NCBI GenBank assembly: GCA_003021905.1 | Contig: PXPI01000117.1 | Coordinates: 1 to 53,486, forward strand | Reading direction: 5' to 3' | From: Cyanobacteria bacterium SW_9_44_58 | GTDB lineage: Bacteria; Cyanobacteriota; Cyanobacteriia; Cyanobacteriales; Rubidibacteraceae | DNA: 53,486 bases | Part shown: positions 1-9,599 of the stretch, one piece after another | How positions within the stretch are numbered: position 1 is the first letter of the stretch | How the letters are laid out: every line of letters starts with the position of its first letter | Notes under the pieces: generated by a model | Told to the model about the DNA's origin: nothing | The model's input: the letters and a program-made list of their open reading frames with translations, nothing else | Database searches by the model: none | Program-made: the position numbers and the translations under genes

Positions 1-98
1 ATAAGGTTAGTGTTCGTTGATGAGGAGCGGTGTGATGGGAAACTATCACGCACCGTTCTGGAGCCGAGTCAGTAGGGCAACCTACTGGCTTAGGTAAC
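1..98 (+). mobile_element. 3' end of a group II intron (domains V and VI)
   Basis: Bases 25-58 form a canonical 34-nt domain V: the lower stem GAGCGGTG pairs with CACCGTTC, a two-base CG bulge sits at 49-50, and the upper stem TGATGG/CTATCA is capped by a GAAA tetraloop. The catalytic triad AGC is at 26-28. Bases 63-94 fold as domain VI (CAGTAGG, GCAA loop, CCTACTG) with an unpaired branch-point-like A at 92. The intron therefore ends near 98 with the typical terminal AC. The rest of the intron and any reverse transcriptase lie to the left of the window. The intron interrupts the M3 peptidase gene that resumes at once downstream. Confidence 0.85.
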
Positions 99-780
99 TG
101 AAGAAGTGGAAACACTGTTCCATGAGTTTGGACACGGCTTGCAGCATATGCTAACGCAAGTGAATTATCCCAACGCTGCCGGCATTAATAATGTGGAATG
201 GGATGCTGTGGAATTGCCCAGTCAATTCATGGAAAATTGGTGTTATCATCGCCCCACCTTCTTTTCCATGGCAAAACATTATGAAACCGGGGAACCCTTA
301 CCGGAACCATACTATCAGAAACTTCTCGCGGCGCGGAACTATCGCAGCGGTTCCATGATGTTGCGTCAACTGCATTTCAGTTTCCTGGATTTAGAACTCC
401 ATGCCCGCTATGATCCCGATAGCGAGGAAAGCCCGCGACAAGTGCGCGATCGAATTGTTCCCAGCACTACAGTTTTGCCGCCGCTTGCTGAAGACGCTTT
501 CCTATGCAGTTTTGGGCATATTTTCGCCGGTGCCTACGCTGCGGGATATTATAGCTATATTTGGGCAGAAGTCCTCAGTGCCGATTCCTTTGCTGCCTTT
601 GAAGAAGCCGTTTTGGAAGATGACACGGCTTTAACCCAAGTGGGCCAAAAATTTCGGGATACTGTGTTAGCCTTAGGCGGTTCTGTTCCGCCCATGGAAG
701 TATTCAAACAATTCCGGGGACGAGAACCTAAAACCGACCCCTTGTTAAGACATAGCGGCTTAGCTGAAAGCGAACAATAA
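99..780 (+). CDS. prlC: M3 family oligopeptidase A-type metallopeptidase, C-terminal exon (partial)
   Basis: This is the C-terminal third of a zinc oligopeptidase that degrades short peptides in the cytoplasm. The zinc-binding motif HEFGH lies just inside the exon, followed by the conserved block [14 protein letters not shown] that is typical of oligopeptidase A. Codons GAA GAA at 100-105 continue the family consensus upstream of the GTG at 106, so no start codon is expected here. The 5' exon lies beyond the group II intron and outside the window; M3 enzymes are normally about 680-700 residues. Production of an intact enzyme would require splicing of the intron. The visible part shows no internal stop. 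Confidence 0.85.
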
Positions 781-896
781 TCGGTTCTCCGCTGTTATTT
801 GTCCTTGGCAAACCCATGACGAATGACCAATGGCCAAGACATCGCCGCGTTGGTCGCCGGGCAGGGGAGCGCCGGCAGACCGCGGCCCATCTGGGA

Positions 897-2027
897 TTAG
901 CCGCCCATCACTGACTGGGCGAGTGCAATGTAGAGCGGTATTCCCAAAGCAATCGCAATCGGCGTGCCTAGGGCTGTAGAAGCGCCGATGTAGGCGGAGG
1001 GATTAGCCGAGGGGATACCGGCTCGCAGCGTGGGCGGCCCTGAGATGTCTGAATTGGAGGAGGCGATCACGGCTAGAACCACAACGCCGCCGGGGCTGAA
1101 TCCCGTAGCGAGGTGGGCAATATAGCCGAAACCGAACCCAATAAGCCCATGCAGCAGCGGCGCTACAAAAGCATAGAGGGCATACCACTGGGCTACCTTG
1201 AACAACTCGTTGAGCCTTGCCCAGGCCTCCATCCCCATTACCAGCATCAGGATGGAAAGCAGGCCGCTGAAGAGAGGATCGTAGAACTCTTCAAAGACAC
1301 TTCCCGGTTTGGTTAGCAACCCGAGAGCGATGCCGAGCAGCAGTGCCGATAGGGCATAGCCCTGGAGACTTTCCTTCACAATGGGCCATATTTGAACCGA
1401 CTTGCCTTGCTGGCGGCGATATTCCTGTCTGGTAGCGGGATACTCCTGTCCGGTGCTTGGAGACCCCTGTTCACTGGGAGAGCCCCCTGCGGCAACCGCC
1501 TGCTTGCTGAGAGACTCCTCCTTGCTGAGATGCTTGTCGCCTTGATTGCTGAGATAAATGCTGGCCAAGACGATGGCAGTTACCAGTGCTGGGATATCCA
1601 TGAAGGGATAGAGTGCCGGGGACCAGGCCTCGTATGACATGCCTTCTGAGTCCATTGATGCCAGGGCGGCGGCAAGGGTAGAGCCGCTGACAGCACCGAA
1701 CAAGCCGCCGGTGGCAATCCCATCCACGGGTTTGACGCCCGGCATTTTGGCCAGCGTATTGCGCCCAATGAACGCGATCAGGATCCCTGTTGCCACAGCA
1801 AACGCCGCCGGCAACGCCATCTCGCCGAGATTGGCGTCGCGGATTTCAATGCCACCTTCTAGGCCGACAGTCATCAGCAGCATGAAGACGATCCACTTAT
1901 AGATCGGCTCTGGAATTTGCAGTTCGCTGCCAAGGGCGGCAACGATCACACCGCCAAGCAGAAAGCCCAGCGTCGGAGACCGCAACTGCTCCACAAAGCG
2001 CGTCAAAAATTCGGATAATAACTCCAA
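897..2027 (-). CDS. sbtA: SbtA, sodium-dependent bicarbonate transporter
   Basis: This 376-residue membrane protein is the single-subunit, high-affinity Na+/HCO3- symporter of the cytoplasmic membrane. It aligns along its length with Synechocystis SbtA (about 374 residues): the N-terminal helices, FMLLMTVGLEGG, GGLFGAVSGST, PFMDIPALVTAIV, and the substrate/Na+ region SDISGPPTLRAG followed by NPSAYIGAST. A hydrophilic cytoplasmic loop at about residues 165-215 carries a TRQEY segment. The start is TTG at 2025-2027, set by an AAAGGAGG ribosome site six bases upstream. The gene points away from sbtB rather than preceding it in an operon. By eye it is richer in GC than many neighbours. Induction by low CO2 is known for the family; no operator was identified here. 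Confidence 0.95.
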   Translation of the reverse strand: MELLSEFLTRFVEQLRSPTLGFLLGGVIVAALGSELQIPEPIYKWIVFMLLMTVGLEGGIEIRDANLGEMALPAAFAVATGILIAFIGRNTLAKMPGVKPVDGIATGGLFGAVSGSTLAAALASMDSEGMSYEAWSPALYPFMDIPALVTAIVLASIYLSNQGDKHLSKEESLSKQAVAAGGSPSEQGSPSTGQEYPATRQEYRRQQGKSVQIWPIVKESLQGYALSALLLGIALGLLTKPGSVFEEFYDPLFSGLLSILMLVMGMEAWARLNELFKVAQWYALYAFVAPLLHGLIGFGFGYIAHLATGFSPGGVVVLAVIASSNSDISGPPTLRAGIPSANPSAYIGASTALGTPIAIALGIPLYIALAQSVMGG

Positions 2028-2979
<952 letters not shown>

Positions 2980-3102
2980 CAATGAAGGGAGAAGCAACGT
3001 CCAGCAACAACAAGCGTTATTGAAACCGGTTTTTCACCAAAGTGAGCAAGAAGTCCCCATTCTCAGTTGAGCGGAATGGGGATGATAGCGAATTTGAACA
3101 AA

Positions 3103-3587
3103 AGCGCGACAGTCCCTAACCGAACGCGTTAGCGGATTAGGGAACGGGGCGTTCCTTCGGTTCGGGCTTCTTACGTTTGGAGGAAATCCTCACTCTCCTC
3201 ACTTCCTCACTTCGTTGCGTCGCTACGGTCGTTGCGTCGCTACGGTCGTCGCTTCGCTCTTGCGTCGCTGCGGTCCGAATTAGACCCTCACAAGGTGCGG
3301 AATTCGATTCCGCACTCAGCCCCTCAGGATAGCGCAGAAATTAGCGGGTTCGATGCCCGATCATTTCTAAATATGCTATAATGATTTGTATACTCAGTCA
3401 CTTAACCGCTAACAGGAAGGGCTGATTGATTTCAAAAAAATAGAATTTCATTCTATCGGGGCTGGGAACCCGCCTCGTCAGACGCAGAGCTATCCACCTC
3501 TGGTTGTTTCGGAAGAGATGATTAAGTGAAAGCGATGAAGCGTCAGAAACCGCAATCTCAGCGGAAGGCGACTTGCGAGTAGTTCAT
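3103..3587 (+). mobile_element. Composite non-autonomous IS200/IS605-type remnant (copy A)
   Basis: The left boundary has AGCGCGACAG followed by a hairpin (CCCTAACCG.../...CGGATTAGGG, 3114-3142). The right end (3469-3587) matches base for base over most of its length a block at 28788-28905 and ends in GTAGTTCA (3579-3586), as do copy B and the right end of the tnpB element at 5683-5690. Inside it, a perfect hairpin GTGCGGAAT-TCG-ATTCCGCAC (3295-3315) followed by CAGCCCCTCA (3317-3326) resembles the left end of the tnpB element at 26.2 kb. No transposase or TnpB frame is present. The element stops three bases before the ATG of the alpha/beta hydrolase. Confidence 0.6.
3213..3274. repeat. 17-bp tandem repeat
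   Basis: The unit CGTTGCGTCGCTACGGT occurs twice without change (3213-3229 and 3230-3246). A third, diverged copy ends at about 3274 and is interrupted by GCTTCGCTC. It lies inside the composite IS-like remnant and has no coding role that I can see. Confidence 0.75.
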
Positions 3588-3590
3588 AAC

Positions 3591-4364
3591 ATGGAAATCA
3601 GTTATAGCAAACATACGGATGGCACTCAATTGGCCTATCGCCATCATCCTGCCTCATCCCAGCAGATGGATAAGCCGGGAATACTCTTTTTGCCTGGCTA
3701 TGGCTCAGATATGGAGGGGACGAAAGCGACAAAGCTTTTTAATTGGGCAAGGGAACAGGGTCTTCAGGCTACCTTAATGGACTATGGCGGTCATGGCAGT
3801 TCCAGCGGTCGATTTACAAACGGGACTTTGGGTCAGTGGCGCGATCATGCCAGTCATATCTTGGAAACGATTGCATCAGGACCGCAAATCTTAGTGGGGT
3901 CCTCAATGGGAGGCTGGATCATGATGTTGTTAGCGCTTCAATGGCCGCAACGGGTCTCTGGTTTAATGGGTCTCGCCACTGCCACCGACTTTCCATCGCG
4001 ATTAATTTTGCCTTCTCTAACGAATGAGCAAAAGCAAGAGCTCAGGAGAAAAGGCGAAACTATCCTCACTTATAGTTCTTTACCGATAACGGAACACTAT
4101 ATCCAAGAGTCGGTTAATCATCATCTCTTTGATACAGGGCATTTGCGCAACTTAACTTGCCCTGTAGCGTTAATTCACGGTGTGCAAGATAGTGTTGTTC
4201 CTTGGATGTGGAGTTGTCAATTACAGCAAGAATTGGGAAGCGATTCTGTTACTGTTATTTTGATCAAAAATGATGGCCACCGGCTTTCTGAGCCTCAAAG
4301 CTTAGATATTGCTATCAATAATTTAGCAAGAATGTGCAAAGAATCCTACGACTACAGCCTTTAG
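3591..4364 (+). CDS. Alpha/beta hydrolase, ABHD10-like
   Basis: This protein of about 257 residues has an alpha/beta-hydrolase fold. Its landmarks are LFLPGYGSDM (oxyanion-hole region), the nucleophile elbow GSSMGG, and late acid and histidine candidates in HGVQDSVVPW and NDGHRLS. The overall pattern resembles ABHD10-type thioesterase/esterases; the substrate cannot be told. I chose ATG 3591, the first codon outside the preceding IS-like remnant, rather than the TTG at 3573, which lies within the repeat. The stop codon (4362-4364) lies inside the left-end hairpin of the following tnpB element, so the last few residues are probably element-derived. The native promoter may have been displaced. 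Confidence 0.8.
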   Translation: MEISYSKHTDGTQLAYRHHPASSQQMDKPGILFLPGYGSDMEGTKATKLFNWAREQGLQATLMDYGGHGSSSGRFTNGTLGQWRDHASHILETIASGPQILVGSSMGGWIMMLLALQWPQRVSGLMGLATATDFPSRLILPSLTNEQKQELRRKGETILTYSSLPITEHYIQESVNHHLFDTGHLRNLTCPVALIHGVQDSVVPWMWSCQLQQELGSDSVTVILIKNDGHRLSEPQSLDIAINNLARMCKESYDYSL

Positions 4365-4521
4365 GCTTAGTCGATAGATGAATTTGCACCAACCAACAAA
4401 AGCCCGACAGGGCAACCGATTCCTACTACTTTGTGCTATACTAATTTATAGCGTTGGTTAATTTGCTCTAATATTAAACGTTGCTAAGATCAGGCTCTAT
4501 CCTAATTCCCAACAGAAGCAG

Positions 4522-5643
4522 TTGCTAGAACAGTCCTTCGGCAACTGCCGTTGGGTTTGGAATTACTGCCTGAATCTGATTAATCAGGCTTACAAAAAGA
4601 CAGGGAAAGGACTTTCCGGGTATGAAGTCAAGAAACAGCTTCCTGCCTTGAAGAAAAAACATGAGTGGTTAAGACTTACCTATTCCCAATGTCTCCAACA
4701 GACCTGTCTCAATCTAGGTGTTGCTTTTAACAATTTCTTCGAGAAAAGAGCAAAATACCCACGCTTCAAGTCCAAACACGGGTTACAATCTATCCAGTAC
4801 CCTCAAAACGTTCAACTTAAGGATCGTGGGATTTATCTCCCTAAAATCGGGGAAGTTAAAGCAATAATTCATCGACCAATTGAGGGCAAGGTAAAAACAG
4901 TTACTGTATCTCGGAACCCGTCAGGGCGATATCACGCTTCTATCCTTTTTGAAGATGGTAAAGACAAACCCGAACCTTCAACAGAGGGTAAAGCAGTTGG
5001 TATTGATCTTGGGTTGAATCACTTCGCCATAACCAGTGATGGGAGTAAGTTTGATAACCCGCGTTGGATGGACAGACATGATAAAAACCTTAAGACTAAG
5101 CAACGCCAACTGTCTCGAAAAGAGAAAGGTTCTAATAATCGAAACAAGGCTCGGAAAAAGGTAGCCAAAGTTCATAACAAAGTCACTCGTTGCAGAGAGG
5201 ACTTCCTGCACAAGCTCAGTCGCAAGCTAGTGGACGAGAACCAAGTCATCGCAGTGGAGAACCTTAATGTGAAAGGAATGGTCAAAAATCATAATCTCGC
5301 CCGTGCCATAAGCCAAGTGGGTTGGGGAGGGTTCTGCACCATGTTGAAATACAAAGCAGAACAGGAAGGCAAGATGTATGTGGAAGTTGACCGTTTCTTT
5401 CCCAGTTCTAAAACCTGCAACGTTTGTCTAAACCAAGTTGATGGTCTCCCACTAGATATTCGGAGTTGGACTTGTTCTAACTGTGGAACAAAACACGATA
5501 GAGATATTAATGCCTCACGGAATATCAGAGACGAGGCACTGCGACTGATTTCCTGCGGAACGCGGGATGAAGCCTATCGCCCAGGTGTAAGACCTAACCG
5601 TGGAGGACGTAAGAAATCCACGATTGGGTATTCTGTTGGGTAG
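4522..5643 (+). CDS. tnpB: TnpB, RNA-guided nuclease of an IS200/IS605 element
   Basis: TnpB proteins are omega-RNA-guided DNA nucleases that help retain their element. The RuvC-like catalytic residues are all present: Asp in GIDLGLNHFA, Glu in AVENLNVKG, and Asp in KHDRDINAS. A zinc ribbon with CNVC and CSNC pairs lies between the last two. The first conventional start, TTG 4522, removes the first beta strand of the family. The frame is open further upstream and encodes LNVAKIRLYPNSQQKQ, where relatives begin with Met; an ATA stands at 4471-4473. The start codon may be lost or non-standard. The protein has 373 residues from TTG and about 390 with the upstream part. Confidence 0.85.
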   Translation: MLEQSFGNCRWVWNYCLNLINQAYKKTGKGLSGYEVKKQLPALKKKHEWLRLTYSQCLQQTCLNLGVAFNNFFEKRAKYPRFKSKHGLQSIQYPQNVQLKDRGIYLPKIGEVKAIIHRPIEGKVKTVTVSRNPSGRYHASILFEDGKDKPEPSTEGKAVGIDLGLNHFAITSDGSKFDNPRWMDRHDKNLKTKQRQLSRKEKGSNNRNKARKKVAKVHNKVTRCREDFLHKLSRKLVDENQVIAVENLNVKGMVKNHNLARAISQVGWGGFCTMLKYKAEQEGKMYVEVDRFFPSSKTCNVCLNQVDGLPLDIRSWTCSNCGTKHDRDINASRNIRDEALRLISCGTRDEAYRPGVRPNRGGRKKSTIGYSVG

Positions 5644-5690
5644 GAACCCCCCTTCTACATCGCGGAGCGCGATTAGAAGCGGGTAGTTCA
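5560..5690 (+). ncRNA. Candidate omega RNA (reRNA) of tnpB copy 1
   Basis: In the TnpB family the guide RNA scaffold overlaps the 3' part of tnpB and runs to the element's right end, with the guide taken from flanking DNA. Here the terminal stem-loop at 5652-5679 and the end GGGTAGTTCA at 5681-5690 fit that layout. The guide would then start at about 5691. The 5' limit given is arbitrary. Expression is inferred, not seen. Confidence 0.4.
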
Positions 5691-5761
5691 CCACGGCTTT
5701 ATGAGGCGGTTTGAACTGCTCCGTTCAGATTGATATGGGGTTCGGTTTTGCTCTCCCTAGC

Positions 5762-7192
5762 CTACAAACTGGTTACCGCTGACTGGTTGCTTTTGAACAA
5801 TCGCGCTTTTTCCTGCTGCATTAAATGCTTTAGTAACGCGGTACGTTGGTTGTTTTGGAATACTTGCTGCAGTTTCTCTTGCAATCGGTTAAGATTTAGT
5901 TCTTCTCCAGCTGCCTGACTAATCTCCTGTTCTTCAAAGTATTCAATGAGACTTAAACCAGCAATGCGAGTCAGGTAAGCCGCACTTAATCCTTGTACCG
6001 TTCCGCCAGCTAAATAGGTCATGGCATTGGTTTTTAAAAGACTGGTCATGGTTTGGGTGGAAAATTCCACTAATCCCAATTGCACCATTTGCTTCCCTAA
6101 CGTGCCGGCTACAGTTTGGGCTTTTTGCCAAGAAACTTTTTGTTGGTAAATTTGTCCTAAATCAAACACGAGTTGGGTATTGATAGCAGCGGTGGCGAGT
6201 AAATCCAAACTGCTAACCGGATTGGCAAATGCGGTTCCCGCCGCCACCCATTGGTATTGTTCAATGTAGGGAAGGGCGCGCTGACGACGAATTTGGTTGA
6301 GAATGGTTTTGGCTTCTCGTTTCAGGAAATAGGTTTTGCGCCAGGTGCTTTGATAAAGGAGTATTTGTTTTTGCTCATTGAGCAGTGTATTCAATCGAGT
6401 TTCTAGGGCCTCGGTTTGAGCAGGGGGGGTTTCTTGCCATTCTTCGCAGCTATTATCCTCTTGGAATTTTCGTACCTTAATGGGGGCTGGAGCGGCACTA
6501 GCGCTAATAATATCGGCTTCAGGAACAAGTTTGCTGAGGCGGGTTTGCAGTTGCTTGAAGATGACAGCTTGTTGTTCAGCAGAGTAATGATCTTGTTTGT
6601 TAAAGACGACTAAGAGTTTTTGTTGCAGTTGATGCCACTGTTGCAGGGTTTGATATTCCGAGTCGGTGAGGTCGCCATTGACAACAAAAATAACAATTTC
6701 ACAAGGGAGGGCGGCAGCTTCTACCAATTGGCTATCGCTGGTGTTTTGATACAGTGCAGGGGTTTCTATCAGGTGGTGTGAAGAAACTGTAAGGGCTTGT
6801 TTCAGGGAGGTTTTTCCAACACTTTTGCCGCCGACAACTGCAATGTTGAGAATTTCGCGGTTAAGGTTTTCCAAAAGTTGGCTGAGCCGGTTTTTTAGCT
6901 CGGAAATTTCCGTTTCTGGGGCTTCGGCAACAATTTGATCCAGCACTGTCTGGGCTTGTTTAATTTCGGTTTCCACCGCTTGTTGATCAATAGCCGGCAA
7001 CGTCGCTATTTCCGAGGCTGTCGATTGTTGGGATTTTCGCCACCACCATAAGCCCGTTCCAAGCGCGATCGCGCCTGGAATTCCCCATTCTCCTAAGCTG
7101 AGGATGGAGTCTTGAATGGTGGAACCAATCCATAGCAAAAAGGATAAACTCACCCCAGTTACTAAAATTGGCTTTCGTCGTTGCACCGCCAT
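5762..7192 (-). CDS. Membrane-anchored GTP-binding protein with DUF697-type C-terminus
   Basis: This 476-residue protein has an N-terminal hydrophobic segment (about 12-50, ending in WWWR), then a coiled region and a GTPase domain. The P-loop is GGKSVGKTS (about residues 120-128), and a hydrophobic strand FVVNGD is followed by the G4 motif NKQD. The G3 region (IETPALY) is degenerate compared with DxxG. The C-terminal 170 residues, with FANPVSSLDLLATAA and the later hydrophobic stretches, are typical of the DUF697 family attached to Era/Obg-like GTPases in cyanobacteria. The cellular role is unknown. It lies downstream of accD on the same strand, 122 bases away. Confidence 0.8.
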   Translation of the reverse strand: MAVQRRKPILVTGVSLSFLLWIGSTIQDSILSLGEWGIPGAIALGTGLWWWRKSQQSTASEIATLPAIDQQAVETEIKQAQTVLDQIVAEAPETEISELKNRLSQLLENLNREILNIAVVGGKSVGKTSLKQALTVSSHHLIETPALYQNTSDSQLVEAAALPCEIVIFVVNGDLTDSEYQTLQQWHQLQQKLLVVFNKQDHYSAEQQAVIFKQLQTRLSKLVPEADIISASAAPAPIKVRKFQEDNSCEEWQETPPAQTEALETRLNTLLNEQKQILLYQSTWRKTYFLKREAKTILNQIRRQRALPYIEQYQWVAAGTAFANPVSSLDLLATAAINTQLVFDLGQIYQQKVSWQKAQTVAGTLGKQMVQLGLVEFSTQTMTSLLKTNAMTYLAGGTVQGLSAAYLTRIAGLSLIEYFEEQEISQAAGEELNLNRLQEKLQQVFQNNQRTALLKHLMQQEKARLFKSNQSAVTSL

Positions 7193-7314
7193 AATTCCTT
7201 CTCCCTTAGCAGTTTAAACACACTTTATTAATATCCTAAGCTATTTTTGTTATAAACTCCCAAGCCTTCCTTTCCTATTAAAATGATTTCAGCAGAAGCA
7301 GATTTAAATGCCGC

Positions 7315-8205
7315 CTATGCTGTGGCTTGTTGGGGAAATGTTGGGAAATAGGGTTGATGGAGGCAAATCAACTGCGCGATCGTCTTTTTCAATTGAAACC
7401 GATTGACAATGGCATCAACAAAGCCGTGTTGCAATAAATATTCCGACGTTTGAAATCCTTCCGGCAATTTTTCCCGCAAGGTTTGTTCAATGACTCGTTT
7501 TCCGGCAAATCCAATTGTTGCTTTGGGTTCGGCAAGGGTGACATCTCCCAACATGGCAAAGCTGGCTGTAACGCCGCCTGTTGTGGGATGAGTCAATACC
7601 GGAATATAGAGCAATCCTGCTTCCCGGTGACGTTGCAAAGCCCCGGAAATTTTTGCCATCTGCATGAGACTCAGCATGCCTTCCTGCATTCTCGCGCCTC
7701 CCGAAGCGCAAACCATGACAAGAGGAAAGGCTTGTTCTGTTGCGTATTCTACTAGGCGACAAATTTTTTCACCGACAACCGATCCCATGCTGCCTCCCAT
7801 AAAGCGGAAGTCCATAATTCCTAGAGCTACGGGCAGTCCATCGATTAAGCCCACGCCCGTTTGTACCCCTTCGGTGAGATTGGTTTTTTCTTGGGCTTCT
7901 TTGAGGCGATCCGCGTAGGGTTTGCGATCGCTAAAATTAAGCGGATCGCTGGGATGCAGTTGTTCATTAAGCGGTTGCCAAGTGCTGGGATCGACTAATT
8001 GGCGCTTGCGCTCATCACTATCAACGCGCAGATGATGATTGCATTCACTACAGACAAAATGATTGGCCTGTAAGTCTTTGGTGTAAGCTAAGACCCCGCA
8101 AGATTCACACTTGGTCCATAACCCATCGGCAATTTCCCGCTCTGGGGTTTGTTTGAGATCCGGTTCCGATTTTCGACGATTGGCAAACCAGTCAAATAAG
8201 GACAT
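7315..8205 (-). CDS. accD: Acetyl-CoA carboxylase carboxyltransferase subunit beta
   Basis: AccD and AccA form the carboxyltransferase half of acetyl-CoA carboxylase, which makes malonyl-CoA for fatty acid synthesis in the cytoplasm. The N-terminus has the C4 zinc ribbon CESCG...CSECN. The crotonase-like core follows with [25 protein letters not shown] and [15 protein letters not shown]. The length of 296 residues is normal. The gene is divergent from recA, with a gap of about 190 bases in which I see no clear LexA-type operator. Confidence 0.96.
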   Translation of the reverse strand: MSLFDWFANRRKSEPDLKQTPEREIADGLWTKCESCGVLAYTKDLQANHFVCSECNHHLRVDSDERKRQLVDPSTWQPLNEQLHPSDPLNFSDRKPYADRLKEAQEKTNLTEGVQTGVGLIDGLPVALGIMDFRFMGGSMGSVVGEKICRLVEYATEQAFPLVMVCASGGARMQEGMLSLMQMAKISGALQRHREAGLLYIPVLTHPTTGGVTASFAMLGDVTLAEPKATIGFAGKRVIEQTLREKLPEGFQTSEYLLQHGFVDAIVNRFQLKKTIAQLICLHQPYFPTFPQQATA

Positions 8206-8399
8206 AAAACGTTTCTTGCTTGTTTCAGTGAGCTTGTTGCTACCGCAGTATTATACCCTACATGTGTTATGAGAGCCTTGGATCGGGCTGAACAATACCT
8301 GAGCAGGGGGTTGCCCAACTTGATAATAATTCATCACCTCTAGCAAAAGCAGATACAATGAAACTACTGCTTAAACAACTCAGAGAGAGAGTTACCGCA

Positions 8400-9515
8400 A
8401 TGGCTTCAACCACGACAATTACCAATAATCCTGATAAAGAAAAAGCTCTAAATCTGGTTCTCAACCAAATCGAGCGCAATTTTGGCAAAGGGTCCATTAT
8501 GCGCCTTGGGGATGCAGCGCAGATGAAAGTGGAAACCATCCCCACTGGGGCTTATACCTTAGATATTGCCTTAGGCGGCGGATTGCCCAAAGGAAGAGTG
8601 ATCGAAATCTACGGCCCGGAAAGTTCAGGAAAGACAACCTTAGCCTTGCACGCGATCGCGGAAGCCCAAAAAGCAGGAGGCGTTGCCGCCTTTGTGGATG
8701 CGGAACACGCGCTTGATCCCACTTATTCCGGCGATGTTGGCGTCGATATCGAAAACCTGCTAGTCTCCCAACCGGATACAGGAGAATCAGCCCTAGAAAT
8801 TGTCGATCAATTGGTTCGTTCCGCAGCCGTTGATATTGTCGTCGTTGACTCCGTGGCTGCCTTAACCCCCCGTGCCGAAATTGAAGGAGAGATGGGAGAT
8901 ACCCAAGTGGGGTTGCAAGCCCGTCTCATGAGTAAGGCGTTGCGGAAAATTGCCGGCAATATTGGTAAATCCGGTTGCACAGTTGTTTTCCTCAACCAGT
9001 TGCGGCAAAAAATTGGGGTTAGTTATGGCAGCCCAGAAACAACCACTGGCGGCAATGCCCTCAAATTCTATTGTTCCGTTCGTCTTGACATTCGACGCAT
9101 CCAAACCCTGAAAAAAGGGAGTGAAGGAGAGTATGGCATTCGGGCGAAAGTGAAAGTCGCGAAAAATAAAGTTGCCCCACCCTTTCGCATTGCTGAATTT
9201 GACATTATTTTCGGCCACGGCATTTCTCAGTTAGGGTGTTTAGTCGATGTCGCGGAACAAACCGATGTTATTAATCGCAAAGGCGCGTGGTACAGCTACA
9301 ATGGCGAAAATATTGCCCAAGGACGAGATAACACTATTAAATATTTAGAAGACAACCCGGAAAAAGTGACCGAAATTGAAGCAGCAGTTCATGAAAAAAT
9401 TGAAATGGGCGCTTTAGTGCCCGGCAGTTCTTCCAATAAAAAATCGAAGAAAAACAACAATTCTGCTGAAGCCGAATCTGACTCTGAGATGGAAATGGAA
9501 ACAGAAGAGGAATAA
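8400..9515 (+). CDS. recA: RecA recombinase
   Basis: RecA forms ATP-dependent filaments on single-stranded DNA for homologous recombination and repair. Landmarks are the N-terminal [13 protein letters not shown], Walker [19 protein letters not shown], Walker [11 protein letters not shown], the L2 region with [10 protein letters not shown], and a C-terminal acidic, Ser/Asn/Lys-rich tail. I prefer ATG 8400 (371 residues, [10 protein letters not shown]) over ATG 8358. The earlier start adds 14 basic residues not usual for the family, and a GAGAGAGAG stretch just before 8400 could act as a ribosome site. It converges on cupB. Confidence 0.95.
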   Translation: MASTTTITNNPDKEKALNLVLNQIERNFGKGSIMRLGDAAQMKVETIPTGAYTLDIALGGGLPKGRVIEIYGPESSGKTTLALHAIAEAQKAGGVAAFVDAEHALDPTYSGDVGVDIENLLVSQPDTGESALEIVDQLVRSAAVDIVVVDSVAALTPRAEIEGEMGDTQVGLQARLMSKALRKIAGNIGKSGCTVVFLNQLRQKIGVSYGSPETTTGGNALKFYCSVRLDIRRIQTLKKGSEGEYGIRAKVKVAKNKVAPPFRIAEFDIIFGHGISQLGCLVDVAEQTDVINRKGAWYSYNGENIAQGRDNTIKYLEDNPEKVTEIEAAVHEKIEMGALVPGSSSNKKSKKNNNSAEAESDSEMEMETEEE

Positions 9516-9537
9516 GGCAAGGGCGCGATCGCGCGTC

Positions 9538-9572
9538 GTCCCCACCCAACTTTATCCAGTGTGGATGGGGAC
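9538..9572. terminator. Stem-loop between convergent recA and cupB
   Basis: GTCCCCACCC (9538-9547) pairs with GGATGGGGAC (9563-9572) with one mismatch, giving a 10-bp stem with a 15-nt loop. It lies in the 84-base gap between two convergent genes. There is no strong T-run, so function as a bidirectional terminator is inferred. Confidence 0.45.
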
Positions 9573-9599
9573 TTCTCGGCAGTTTCGTTAAAATCTGAT

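Larger units (their letters stand above)
4349..5690 (+). mobile_element. IS200/IS605-family element carrying only tnpB (copy 1)
   Basis: The left end has a hairpin CGACTACAGCC/GGCTTAGTCG (4349-4373) and, further in, AACAAAAGCCCGACAGGGC (4397-4415), which resembles the left boundary of copy A. The right end has a strong stem (CTTCTA and ATCGCG pairing with CGCGAT and TAGAAG, 5652-5679) followed by GGGTAGTTCA ending at 5690. No tnpA transposase is present, so it is an IS1341-like, tnpB-only element. Exact cleavage sites cannot be set from one copy. Confidence 0.75.

Noticed and set aside
3345-3359. T-arm-like CGGGTTCGATGCCCG, possible tRNA
   Set aside because: No anticodon arm, D arm or acceptor stem can be formed around it; it lies inside the IS-like remnant.
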